This document shows positions 36,350 through 46,840 of a DNA stretch of 64,000 nt, in pieces (the stretch's first letter is position 1; every line of letters begins with the position of its first letter). The stretch is from Metopolophium dirhodum (taxonomy: Eukaryota > Arthropoda > Insecta > Hemiptera > Aphididae). Under the pieces are notes generated by a model, which ran no database searches, had not been told where the DNA came from, and was given only the letters and a program-made list of their open reading frames with translations. A program made the translations under genes and the position numbers. The stretch is taken from NCBI RefSeq assembly GCF_019925205.1, contig NC_083568.1, positions 17,234,393-17,298,392 of the forward strand, read 5' to 3'.

Positions 36350-38864
36350 TGTTTAGCCGCGATAGCCGATTCAAACGAACACGGTTGTATCTCGACTAGT
36401 AAATTGTAACGCTGGGTACTGTACTACTATCAAATTGATGAAACAAACAAATAAAAAACAACTAGATAGTTTTATAAAGTGGACTGTATAAATATATTGC
36501 GCTTATATAAACTTGGTAATGAAACTATAACATGTGAGCGTCTTAAAAGCTATGTTAGTCCTAGCACAATTGCAACAAATTAATTATAATAATAATATCA
36601 GTCACGAAAATGATTGATAATACAAAAAAGAAAAAGGTGGATAAGTGGATGTCGCTCTGCTGTACGGTAGGTTACAAGTGGGTCACTGTAATGGATGGTG
36701 TTAAATTTGAATTCAATGATATAATATCATTGTATAAGAAAAACGATTCTGAGCGAAAACGGTCAGTCACCCTATGATATTACCAAGTATATTTGATGAT
36801 ATTATTGTGAATAAAGTAATTTATATATAACCTATTAACGTGGAGCCTTGTTTTAAATTTTCAATCCTTAGCCATAAAAGTTAAACATTTTATAAATTTT
36901 TAACCACAAAATAATTAATAAATTATAAATTTGATAAATGTTGTCAAAATTTGAACTTTAAATGCTTATAAAAAAAAATTGTGCAAATGTATTTTTAATA
37001 TTTTTCAACTGCTATTAAAACGATATATCAGGAGTCTAATATTAAATTTTCACGCTTTTTTACCCAACAAATAAAAATTTATTGATATTTATAGAAAAAA
37101 AAACTAAAAAAATTGAAAACTGACAATGTCCGTAAACAGCTCAAATAGAGTCAAAATATTTTCAAAATTGTATGGTGTATAGAAAATGCTAATATAAACA
37201 TTCAGTGAAATTTTCAAGTATCTACAGTCATTCGTTTTTTAATTACAATAAAATAAAAAAATCGTTACATGAGAAATCGAGTAAATATCAAATGTTGTAA
37301 AAATATAAATTTCAGACGCTCATAAAAATTTAATTTAAGTTTCTTCTAGACATTTTTTTTTTGATAAAGGTAGACAAACTTATGAGTAATCTTATATTAC
37401 ATTTTCAAATCTTAGATTTAAAAAGAAAAATTTTTATGAATTCTCATCAAAATAATTTGCTATTTTTCGTGATTTTTCCGTATTTTGTCAAAATTTGAAC
37501 TTTAAATGCTTATAATTAAAAACTGTGACTAAGGATTTTTAATTTTTTTCATCTGCCTTTGAAACAATAAACTAGGAGCCTTCTATTAAATTTTCAAGCT
37601 TTTTTACTCAATAGATAAAATTTTATTGATATTTATAGAAAAAAAAACTAAAAAAATTGAAAACTGACAATGGCTGTAAACAGCTCAAAAAGAGTCAAAA
37701 TATTTGGAAAATTTTATGGTGTATAGGAAATGCTAATATAAACAACCAGTGAAAATTTCATGCATCTACGGTCATTTGTTTTAGAGTTACACCAATAACC
37801 AAAATCGATTTTGTTAAAAATCGATTTTGCGTAAAAATTCCCGTTTTTCCTTAATTTTTCTTTTGTTTTTCACATCGCTTTTGAAAACTACTGGGAAATT
37901 AAAATTTTGACCTCCCCAATGCACCAACGATATTCACTTTCCCATCGAACAAGATACTGAAGTCGAAAATCGAAGCATTATTTCGACTACTTATCGTGTA
38001 CACAGACACAAAAATAAAAAAATAAAAAAAAAATAAAAAAAAAAATAAAAAAAAAAAAAAATAAAAAAAAAAACACACATCATTGTAAAATCAATACATT
38101 CATCGTTTCACTCAGAATCTAAAAAATAATACACAATAAAAACACGTACGACGCTGATAACAATCGTCGTGTTAACAAAATAATAAGAATATAGGTGTGA
38201 TACGTCTGACCTGGCAGCTGACTGGACACCTTGCTCCACACGGCGTACCTTTCCGTTGACTAATACATCCAAACCCGCTCACTCGGTGGGTTTTTGACAA
38301 AGTGTAGAAAATAAGATCCCGATGGACGAGCCTTTTATCTGTACAAGTGACAGCTACAACAATGCGGCGGATAGGTAAAACCACAAAACACAACAGGAAA
38401 GGACGGACGTACGCGCGCAGACAAAACGCAAATGGCGACGACACAACACACGGCGATGACGATCACGTGTACGTCAAGATCGAGCAGTTTCGTGAATCAT
38501 GAGTCCGCGACTTTACCACAGCGACGATATTAGAGAAACGGAGTGTATCAACGGCTCATAATATCGCGCGTGAAGAATGACGAGGACCATACGCATCATA
38601 CGAATACGCACCCTAACACACGGCGTAGAAACATTATAACGAAACGCACGCGGTTAACAGGACGCGCACTGTAATTTACGATGCGAACACGGAACAATTC
38701 AAAAATTCGATCACGGAAACGGTCAACGGTCAACAACACGTTTTCTATCCGGGCACCGAGCGTGCGCGTGGACGGCGATGAACATAGCGGTGATAGCAAC
38801 GCATGCGCGGTAGGAGCTATGGTCTGAGAGGCCGGGCGCGCTCTAGTGCTGTCTGGCCCGAACA
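36350..38864 (-). repeat. 5' LTR of the BEL/Pao element, with inserted repeat
   Basis: Same ends as the 3' LTR. It is split by a 1491-bp family R repeat at 36630-38120; without it the LTR is about 1024 bp. Only scattered single differences from the 3' LTR are visible, showing that the BEL copy is fairly young. Confidence 0.93.
36630..38120 (+). repeat. Family R repeat, copy 3, inserted in the LTR
   Basis: Located by comparing the two LTRs: the sequence jumps from AATACAAAAAA into the repeat and returns at AAAAAATAATACAC. The repeat starts GGTGGATAAGTGGATGTCGC and ends CATCGTTTCACTCAGAATCT, as copy 1 does. It contains a direct tandem duplication: the unit starting GTCAAAATTTGAACTTTAAA at 36943 starts again at 37487 (544 bp period). 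An A-rich simple stretch lies at about 38010-38072. There is no coding capacity. Confidence 0.88.
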
Positions 38865-41300
38865 GACCTTATCCACGTATCCGTAGTCCATATGTTATAT
38901 AATGTGTAAACTTGTAAAAAATTTAAATCTCAACGACACATAAATACTTCTTGTTTAACTTAAGGTCATGACACATGAAATCTGGTTAAAGACCCTGTAA
39001 TCTGTATGTCCTTCAAATCATTTGTTTAAGCATATTAATTGTAGTAAATGTAGATTATCTTAAACAATCAATGTGCCCAAATTTAAATACCCAATAAAAA
39101 AAAACTACAATAACTCGCAGGTACAACATAGTTCTTATGGTATTTATGTGTAGTATAACATTCATTGTATTATTCATTAGGTACCAGTGATCTATAGGTC
39201 AGGTTTACATTTAAACAAAAATTGTATATTATGTATAAATTATTAAACTGAATGTAACATCCTTAAACTTAATGACATATTGTATTATTTATTTTAATTT
39301 TCGCAACTTCCAACTCAACTAGTCACACTTACCAATAAATTGTACGAATGTACTCGCTAAATATCCAATTCACATGCGATTAACCAATTTAGGTACAGAT
39401 ATGTTTGATTGAATAAAATACGTAAAATGCAATATATGTGGTGAATAAGTCAATAATATATATAAGAACTATTACTATATTATACGTTTTCATTAAAATT
39501 TAAACACTTAAGATTATACATTTTGAAAAATAAATACTTTTAGCCACTCAAGACTCGCGATTCAATTCATATTTTGTTCTTATATTTTATAATCTTTTAA
39601 CTATGGCTGAGATATAAACTAAATCATGCTTATAAAAGTTATAACGTAACTAATTTCTACTCAACGTATTGTAATGCGATACACGATAACCTGGTCTTAG
39701 GTATATGAACAGCGTGGATAAAAAAAATAAAAATTTAAAATAGTTAATACTTTTTGAAATAATGAGTGTTGTTCTTAGATAAAATAATCACATGTACTCA
39801 TACACATGTAATCACAAAATTCTCAAATCATATATTAATTATTGTTCAAATAATTTTGGTGACCAATGTTGTAATATAATATATTATGTATAGATAGTGC
39901 GTTTCATCACAGAATATAACAATCAGAATGGACACTGATAAAAATTTATACAGGCAGCATAGGACGAAGGCTTGAGTCAGTCACTGCAGGTCCGCAGTAG
40001 GGCCAGTTCATTTAACAGTTTGACCATTAATATACGAAAAATAAATATGGCATACTTTTATACGATAAAATGTACTATTTTAATTTAATTGCTTTAAAAC
40101 AATGAGTTAACTCTTCACCGGACATCCGGACACAACTAATAGTTAATACTAGTATTGGAATAAAGCAGTATTAAAAATACTTTTAAAATACTAGTATAAA
40201 AATGCCCTTTGCGATTACTCACTAAGTATTTGAATATAAATACCAATATTTAATACAATATTATAAATACAATTTTTTTTATTTTTAGGTACCTTAATTA
40301 TGTTACTACTTACCATAGATTTTAAAAAATTTGAAATAAAATAACATGTCCGACTATGTGAATACATGTTCAGGTATTTCATTCATATTGATACAATTAA
40401 ATTACAAAAATAAATAAAAAGTGGTATTAACTATTAATATAGAATTATTTTTAAAAATTCTAATACGTTAATATAATTGAGATAACAATAAAACGTCGTA
40501 TCATGGCAAATTCAGTGCTACCAAAAATGAAAACGTTAAGATTTCATATTTTCCCAGATACATGCCCCTACTGCGGACCTGCAGTGGTTGATTCTCTATT
40601 ATCAGCCCGCCGCCGAGAAGTGTCCTACCCCTGGTTTCATCTTATTATTATTATTATTATTTTGTTTTTTATTGAACTTAACCCCTAAGTGGTTGGTCGG
40701 TACGGTAAGGTGTTGTTACGGTTGTTATGGTAGGTAAGCAAACACGTGTATGTGTGGTTTTTAATACTATGAACCCCAGTGGTCACCCGTCCAAGAACTA
40801 GTAGTAGTGGGCATTGCCTACTTTCAGTCACATTGGTAAGGTTGGTGGCGACTGGTAGCAGCCAACGCGCCAGGCCCAGCCACAAATATCGTATTATTAT
40901 TATTATTATTTATCATAAATGCTTCGACAGTAGTTTCTTTTGAGTAAATTTGACAATGACTGAAGTTTATTTATTTATTTATTTAGTTGGAGATTTTTTA
41001 AATTTAAAAGTTTTTTATGTACGCCTTCAATATGAACAAGTCTGAAAAATAACCGTTTTTATACACACACTTAATTAAGTAGTATTGAGCTCTGAACATA
41101 AATCATAAACTCTTAACATTATTTTTATACACGTTATATTTTATTACTGTGTAAATGTATGTAAGTATTTTCTAAGTGTTCGTGTTTACTACAATTATTT
41201 GTATTATCTGTTAACAATAGAGTTTTTTATCGAACGCATATATTTTGATCATAACATTTTTAAACTATTAATATTATAATAGTTATGTATAACTTCCACT
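38865..41300. other. Host block A of a tandem duplication, middle part
   Basis: Large parts match 48494-50385 in the same orientation, for example GGTACCAGTGATCTATAGG at 39180 and at 49660, and TTTAGGTACAGATATGTTTG near 39390 and near 49900. The flanking parts of block A are 26070-26117 on the left and 47955-48200 on the right, separated from this piece by the two LTR elements. Block A contains about 1.3 kb not seen in block B (about 39610-40900), including the 5S-like SINE. No gene is recognised. Confidence 0.8.
40640..40892 (-). repeat. 5S rRNA-derived SINE (probable)
   Basis: Read on the minus strand, the head contains GAAAGTAGGCAATG and then AGTTCTTGGACGGGTGACC followed by ACTGGGG. These align with the internal-control and 3' part of eukaryotic 5S rRNA (GAAGTTAAGCAACG...TAGTACTTGGATGGGTGACC..CTGGG). 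It ends with GGGGTTAAGTTCAATAAAAAA and an AAT-rich tail, next to ATT trinucleotide runs on both sides. 5S-derived SINEs (SINE3 type) are known in animals. The 5S match is imperfect, so it is not a 5S gene. The target duplication cannot be separated from the trinucleotide runs. Confidence 0.6.
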
Positions 41301-42409
41301 TGTAATGAAACGCAATTGGTTGGTAATTATTTTTGTTTATTTATTTTGAACCAATATGCTCATCATCTTATTTTGATACAAAATATATGTTTTATAACAT
41401 TTTTTCTTTCATATCAATCTCAATTATACTCCGGAGAGTTTACAATAAAAATAGTTTATTATGGCTTTACATATAAGGGGTGGGAAGATAACAATTAAAC
41501 TCACGGTTTTGTTGAAGCAATGGTGTGTATAGGCTCGGCTCTGACGGCGGCGTATAACACAAAGGTCTCAGGGTGCGAATAGAGGTCCAGTGGTTCCGTT
41601 CAGGTAACCTAATGACATACGCGACTTATTGCTGTTGGTGGAAGTTGACTGCAAGTGACTCGTCTCGAATGGCGGGCTTGGCGGAAAACAACAACTTCTA
41701 TTGACGTTCGGCTTGTGATGCTGGTCTGGTTACGACGACTGGCTCTGCTCTGGTGGCGGCGGCGTGTAACTTGGCGACAGGTTGTCCGCGGTGTTGTGTT
41801 AATACACACACTCTGACGGCGCGATGGTAAAAGGGAGGTGCCGGGCAAGACTATATGCACATCCGTGTATAACGAGTGGTATGCTCGTCCGGCTTGCGCA
41901 GTCTGGGGGCAAAATGCTGTTGGGCGTACAGCAAACAGTGTCCGTGTATAACGAGTGGTATGCTCGTCCGGCTCACTGATGTACTGTACTCAGCGGGGAG
42001 TATGATACTCAGACAGCGTTTTCTAGGTAGTATATATGCTACTTGGGTCCTTTTCGTGGTGGGTAAAACAGGTAAAACACTTTCATTAACTTAGTGTTTT
42101 TCCGCGTAACTTAAAACCAATGTAAAATATGCATCGTATTCTTTATGTTCTGCTGATTTTTATGGTGCTTTTGAAAGGGTTCTACGTTACGGGGTTTTGT
42201 CTGACAATGAGCTTTCCTTTGCGGGCGGCGTACCGGTGATATCGGAGTTGCGGGATGCACGCGTTCTGACGGACGTCGGGAACGGCTGTTGTGGTGTTTC
42301 GCGCAGAATTACTGCGCGAGAGCGCGTCACGGTAGTGAATATATACTTGATGATGGTTGGTAACGAGAGTATGCTACGGGCTTAGAGTGTTCGAGTTTGT
42401 CTCGTTACA
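41301..42409 (-). repeat. 3' LTR of the gypsy element
   Basis: 1109 bp, TGTAATGAAACG to CTCGTTACA on the plus strand. I count about 15 small differences from the 5' LTR over its length, roughly 1 to 1.5 percent. It contains twice (about 41866-41890 and 41943-41966) the sequence GTGTATAACGAG..CTCGTCCGGCT, a short stem-loop. Confidence 0.95.
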
Positions 42410-42412
42410 TAG

Positions 42413-42423
42413 TCCCCTTTTTT
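42413..42423 (-). other. Polypurine tract of the gypsy element
   Basis: AAAAAAGGGGA on the minus strand, three bases before the 3' LTR. Confidence 0.8.
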
Positions 42424-42568
42424 ATTTTATTTTTCTTTCAAATATATATACAAGATGTGCATATATATAAGAAAAAGAAAATGAAAACAAGAATGTGAGG
42501 TAGATGATGATTGTCGCTGTATTGGGAATATGGTAGTCACTGTATCGGTAATATTGTGTTTCACAGAT

Positions 42569-45500
42569 TTATTGTTGTTCGTCAGTGGCACTGACCAGAG
42601 ACGGAGGGTTTACTTCATGGTATCGTTTTATATTTTGATAGTTGTATGTTCGTTGTCTTCCAGCAGTGTCCTCTATAGTGACTGTATTATTGTTGTGTAT
42701 CTCACATATCTGATATGGTCCATGATACAAGAGAAATAGTTTGTGAGTTTCTCGGTCTTCCGCGGAGGATAGCCGATGTTCATTTACTAAAATTTTCATC
42801 CCGATAGTGTATTCTGGGAATATTTTTCCTCGGTCTTTGTATTCATTTCGTGTTTGTGATTTTTTTTTAGTCCTCTTGATGACAAGTTGTATGACATTGG
42901 GCATAGGACCAGCTATGGTGTATTTTGGAAATTGGACGAGTTCAGTTATGGATAAGGGTGTATTCTTGCCATATATAATAAATTGAGGGGTGAAGCCAGT
43001 CGTGGTGTGTGTGGTATTGTTGATCCAAAATTCCACATTGCTCAGCCATCGGAGCCAATTAGTATGCTGCTTGTGGCAATATGTTCGTAGTAACCTTCCG
43101 ATTTCTCTGTTGGCTCGTTCGACAGGATTACTTTCTGGGTGGTATATGGTAGTGTGAATGCTTTTTATCTGCAATCCCTCCATGATTTTGATCCATTTCT
43201 GACTCGTGAATTGAGTTCCGTTGTCGGTAAGGATTTTTTGGAATAATCCCATGGTAGGTATGTATTCTCCAATGATCCTTTTAATTATGGTGTCTGTGGT
43301 AGCTCGTTTTAGAGGATACAATTTGATATACTTGGAGAATAAATCAAGGATGGCTAGGATGTACCTACATCCACCCTGTCCCCTGGGTAGTGGCCCCATG
43401 AGGTCGGCTGATACCATCTCCAGTGGTTTCTCCGGGAGTAGGCTGAGTGTTGGTCCCCTAGCCGTGATATTGCTTATCTTGGTCCTTTGACACAGATCGC
43501 ATGTTTTTAATATTCGTTTGACGGTGCGATACATGTTCTGAAACTGGTGGTTTTGCTGCAGTAATTTGTACGTTTTATACGTTCCGCAGTGTCCGTAAAT
43601 TTCGTGGGTTTCTACTACCAATTGTTGTACTAGTGATTTGGGTACGAGTATTTGGTATTCGCCATTATTGGATTTTTTAAATAACATTTGGTTGTGCCAT
43701 ATGAGATTTTTATCAGTGATCCTATCTAGTCGTTTCTTCAGCCTTTGGATGTGTTCATCGGTAAGTTGTGCTGATTGCAATTCTTTGAATTTGGCTTTTA
43801 ATTCGGGGCTGTATTCAAGTAGAACTAACTTGTTAATTACAATGTTTCGAGTGATTGTTTGTATGTCTTCATATGGGGATTGAGGATACCTGGTCAAAGT
43901 GTCGGCTCCGATGTTTTCTTTGCCGGGTATGTGAATGATTTCAAGTTGATATTCTTGTAATAGGGCAGACCATCTTACCAACCTGGAATTGAGGAGTTGA
44001 CAAGTGTTGAGGAAAGTTAGAGCGTGATGATCGGTAAGTACTTTTATCTTGTGTCCCAACAAATAGTGTCTAAATTTTTTGCATGCAAATACAATAGCTA
44101 ATAATTCTAATTCGGTTGTATTGTAATTACGTTCTGCAGAGTTGAGGGTTCGACTGGCGAATCCTAGTGTTTGGTGTTGTCCTTCTTCAGTGACCTGATA
44201 TAATTCTGCTCCGACGTGGGTGGTCGAGGCGTCAGTATTGAGGTAGAATTCTTTAGTAAAGTCTGGGAATTGTATCACAATGTCTTCTAAGAACCTTTTC
44301 TTTATGTTGTCGAATGCTTGTTGCTGTGACGCACCCCATATCCACTTGGTGTCTTTTTTGGTTAGCATACTTAATTGCTCAGTGTCTTGTGATAAGTCTC
44401 TTATGAACTTACGGTAAAAGTTGATGAATCCCAAAAATGATTGTATTTGTTTTTTCGTTCTTGGTGGTTGAAAATCATTAATGACTTTTATTTTGTCTGG
44501 GTCCATAGATATACCTTTTTCGGAGATTATATGTCCAAGAAAGATTACTTGATTTTTTAGAAATTGTGATTTCTTACGGTTTATGGTAATCTTATGATGT
44601 GATAGTTTCTGGAATATTTGTTCAAGATGCTGCATATGTTCTCCAAAACTTTTTGAAGTTATGTGAATATCATCCACGTATATTGCGGCAAATTGCAATA
44701 TTTCCGGCCCGAGTACTTGGTCCAATATTTTTTGAAATTCAGCCACGGAATTGATTAGGCCAAATGGTAATACTTTGAATTGGTAATTTCTTCCTCTGTG
44801 TAGGAAAGCGGTGATTTCTCGACAGTCTCTTCTGAGTGGACATTGCCAGTATCCTGCTGTTAAGTCAATAGAACTAAGATACTTCATCCCTTGAAATTTT
44901 ATTAGTGTTTCTTCCATATTAGTGGGGCATTCGCGGTCGGGTATGATAACCGTATTGATTTTTCGAGCGTCCAAACATAATCTTACATCGCCATTTTTCT
45001 TTTCGATACATACTATAGGTGATGACCATGGTGATGTGGATTTTTCAATTATACCTAACGCTAACATGCGTTGTATTTCTGCATCGATCCGGGGAATGCG
45101 AGCTACTGGTATGGGGTATTGACGTTGGTGAATTGGGTCCCCTGGCTTGACTCGTATTTGGCATTGGAACTCTTGAATTTTCCCTGGTTGATCGGAAAAT
45201 ATATTTTCGTATTTATTTAGTAGAGTCACAAATGTTTGTTTTTCGTCGTTGGTGAGTGCTACCTGATTGTCTTCTGGGTTGTCATTGACTTCAACATTGA
45301 GTAGATGTTCTTTTGAGTCAATTAGTCGAGGTTTTTGTCTGGCAAACGGTATGGTATGGGTGATTTGGTCTACCATGAATTGGACAGTTTGTTCGTTGAA
45401 TTTGATTTGTGTGGAGTATTTTTTCAAAATGTCGGCGCCAATTATTCCTTTTTCGTTCAGGTTTTCCACTTGAATGAAGTTGGTTTGTATGTATACATCA

Positions 45501-46738
45501 CCAATTTTGCATTCGCAAAATATTTGTTTGGATACTTTACATATCTTTTTGCCTACTGCGTTGCTTATCTGGATTCCCGTTACTGGAAGTTGTGGTATTT
45601 TTTGATTCTTTTGAGTGATTATGTCAACGACTTCCTTAGTAAGTACACTTATTGTTGCTCCTGTATCCACAAGTAATGTGACTTCCTCCCCTTCGATGGT
45701 GCATTGAATATATGGACTTATGGATTGGTTAGTGGTGTTCAATGAATTAATTGCATGTTGTCCTGTACTACTATTTTCCGTTTGTTCTTCGTTGTTGGTT
45801 GACACTTGGTTGATTTTTTCAGTTTGTGGTGGGTTGTTCTGTTGAGGCTCCCCACGTTTGTCATTATTACGATATGGTTGATTGCCCCAACGGTTGTTGC
45901 GTGGTGGCATGTTGTTCCAGCCGCTGTTTCGTTGGTGGCTCCAATTGTTTTGAGTTTTTTGTCCTTCTTGATTGTTGTTTTGCTGTTGGTTCCGACTGTC
46001 ATCCTGGTTAGGTTGGCTTTGTCCCTCCTCTCCTAGTATTTTCATTGCTGCTAAGATTGTTCTCTCAGGCATCGATACGAGTATAGCTCTCAGATACCCA
46101 GGGTAGTGTTTTGCAATGTGTTTAACAATTTCCTGTTCGGATAAGTGAGGTACTTCGAGGTGACGAAGTTTGGTAGCCCAAGTCGCAAAGTGTTCACGAA
46201 AATTGGTATTCTGTGGTATTTGGGTGATACTAAGACATTGGCTCCATACTTGTATCTGAATTTCTCTCGACCAGTATTCGTCAATGAATGCCTTCCTGAA
46301 GTCGTCGTAGTCGCTTAATTGAAATCTGATGGTGGAAAACCAGCTCAGTGCAGCTGATTTAAGGCAGTCTCCTACAACGATGATTTTTTCTCCCACGTAT
46401 AGTTGTTTGATTGCAAAGTACTCGTCTAGGCGGTGGAGAAAATCCACAGGGTGTATGTCACGATTGCTCCCGTAGAATGCTGGACGGGTCATTTCACTAG
46501 CATGTCCTGGTTCGGCCCTTGGAGTATTTGCATATTGTTGTTTTTTACTTAAATTATTATAATTGAATTTAATTTCATTTACTTCGTCTTCAAGTTCTCT
46601 GATTTTCTGCATATATATTTCTTCATTGTCTGCAATTTGTTGTCGTAATTGATCAACTAATATTTGGCTGTGTCGTTCAATTTCTCTCTTTAGTGCATTG
46701 AACTCTTCTTTGCTGACCGTTTCTTTTTTCGGCGGCAT
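42569..46738 (-). CDS. Gypsy Gag-Pol polyprotein
   Basis: A single frame of 1389 codons. I choose the ATG at 46736-46738 (MPPKKETVSK, context AAAATG); an earlier in-frame ATG lies inside the LTR and before the primer binding site. Gag (residues 1-about 330): a coiled-coil-like helix, then a retrotransposon Gag core (FYGSNRDIHPVDFLHRLDEY, W..I...QL..Y). No CCHC knuckle is visible; instead a Gln/Asn/Arg-rich segment occupies the nucleocapsid position. Protease: LLVDTGATISVL. Reverse transcriptase: LCLDARKINTVIIPD, FKVLPFGLINSVAEFQ, catalytic YVDDIHITS. RNase H: LNTDASTTHVGAELYQ, ELELLAIVFACKKFRHYL. Integrase: HHCC finger (HEIYGHCGTYKT, CDLCQRTK), DDE core (SADLMGPLPRG, LTDNGTQFTS, ESNPVERANREI) and a GPY/F-like LLYHGPYQICEI module near the C-terminus. 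No chromodomain is seen. All key catalytic residues are present, so the copy could be active. Confidence 0.96.
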   Translation of the reverse strand: MPPKKETVSKEEFNALKREIERHSQILVDQLRQQIADNEEIYMQKIRELEDEVNEIKFNYNNLSKKQQYANTPRAEPGHASEMTRPAFYGSNRDIHPVDFLHRLDEYFAIKQLYVGEKIIVVGDCLKSAALSWFSTIRFQLSDYDDFRKAFIDEYWSREIQIQVWSQCLSITQIPQNTNFREHFATWATKLRHLEVPHLSEQEIVKHIAKHYPGYLRAILVSMPERTILAAMKILGEEGQSQPNQDDSRNQQQNNNQEGQKTQNNWSHQRNSGWNNMPPRNNRWGNQPYRNNDKRGEPQQNNPPQTEKINQVSTNNEEQTENSSTGQHAINSLNTTNQSISPYIQCTIEGEEVTLLVDTGATISVLTKEVVDIITQKNQKIPQLPVTGIQISNAVGKKICKVSKQIFCECKIGDVYIQTNFIQVENLNEKGIIGADILKKYSTQIKFNEQTVQFMVDQITHTIPFARQKPRLIDSKEHLLNVEVNDNPEDNQVALTNDEKQTFVTLLNKYENIFSDQPGKIQEFQCQIRVKPGDPIHQRQYPIPVARIPRIDAEIQRMLALGIIEKSTSPWSSPIVCIEKKNGDVRLCLDARKINTVIIPDRECPTNMEETLIKFQGMKYLSSIDLTAGYWQCPLRRDCREITAFLHRGRNYQFKVLPFGLINSVAEFQKILDQVLGPEILQFAAIYVDDIHITSKSFGEHMQHLEQIFQKLSHHKITINRKKSQFLKNQVIFLGHIISEKGISMDPDKIKVINDFQPPRTKKQIQSFLGFINFYRKFIRDLSQDTEQLSMLTKKDTKWIWGASQQQAFDNIKKRFLEDIVIQFPDFTKEFYLNTDASTTHVGAELYQVTEEGQHQTLGFASRTLNSAERNYNTTELELLAIVFACKKFRHYLLGHKIKVLTDHHALTFLNTCQLLNSRLVRWSALLQEYQLEIIHIPGKENIGADTLTRYPQSPYEDIQTITRNIVINKLVLLEYSPELKAKFKELQSAQLTDEHIQRLKKRLDRITDKNLIWHNQMLFKKSNNGEYQILVPKSLVQQLVVETHEIYGHCGTYKTYKLLQQNHQFQNMYRTVKRILKTCDLCQRTKISNITARGPTLSLLPEKPLEMVSADLMGPLPRGQGGCRYILAILDLFSKYIKLYPLKRATTDTIIKRIIGEYIPTMGLFQKILTDNGTQFTSQKWIKIMEGLQIKSIHTTIYHPESNPVERANREIGRLLRTYCHKQHTNWLRWLSNVEFWINNTTHTTTGFTPQFIIYGKNTPLSITELVQFPKYTIAGPMPNVIQLVIKRTKKKSQTRNEYKDRGKIFPEYTIGMKILVNEHRLSSAEDRETHKLFLLYHGPYQICEIHNNNTVTIEDTAGRQRTYNYQNIKRYHEVNPPSLVSATDEQQ

Positions 46739-46825
46739 TTTGAATGATGTAGATTTTTTCTTTATAAATGATGTAGCATTCTTAATCTCGAGGTTCGAAG
46801 TAGAATTTCTTCTGAATCGAGCACT

Positions 46826-46839
46826 GCAGTTGGGCGCCA
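46826..46839 (-). other. Primer binding site of the gypsy element
   Basis: TGGCGCCCAACTGC on the minus strand, one base after the 5' LTR. The TGGCGCCCAAC start is the form I know as complementary to tRNA-Lys in other retroelements; the assignment is tentative. Confidence 0.75.
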
Positions 46840-46840
46840 A

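Larger units (their letters stand above)
26118..38864 (-). mobile_element. BEL/Pao LTR retrotransposon, nested and defective
   Basis: Two direct copies of an LTR beginning TGTTTAGCCGCGATAGCC and ending GGCCCGAACA bound an internal region with Gag, aspartic protease, reverse transcriptase, RNase H and integrase, all on the minus strand. The 4-bp target duplication GACC flanks it (26114-26117 and 38865-38868). A primer binding site lies at 36331-36347 and a polypurine tract at 27135-27144. Domain order (protease before RT, integrase last with a DUF5641-type tail) and the long Gag are as in BEL/Pao elements. The element has been invaded twice: a piggyBac transposon at 30506-34152 and a family R repeat at 36630-38120 in the 5' LTR. 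Gag and protease coding is interrupted by stops and a frameshift, so the copy cannot be autonomous. Confidence 0.93.

Noticed and set aside
41609..42385. Open frames in the gypsy LTR, repeated at 47150-47926.
   Set aside because: LTR sequence without protein resemblance; duplicated only because the LTR is.
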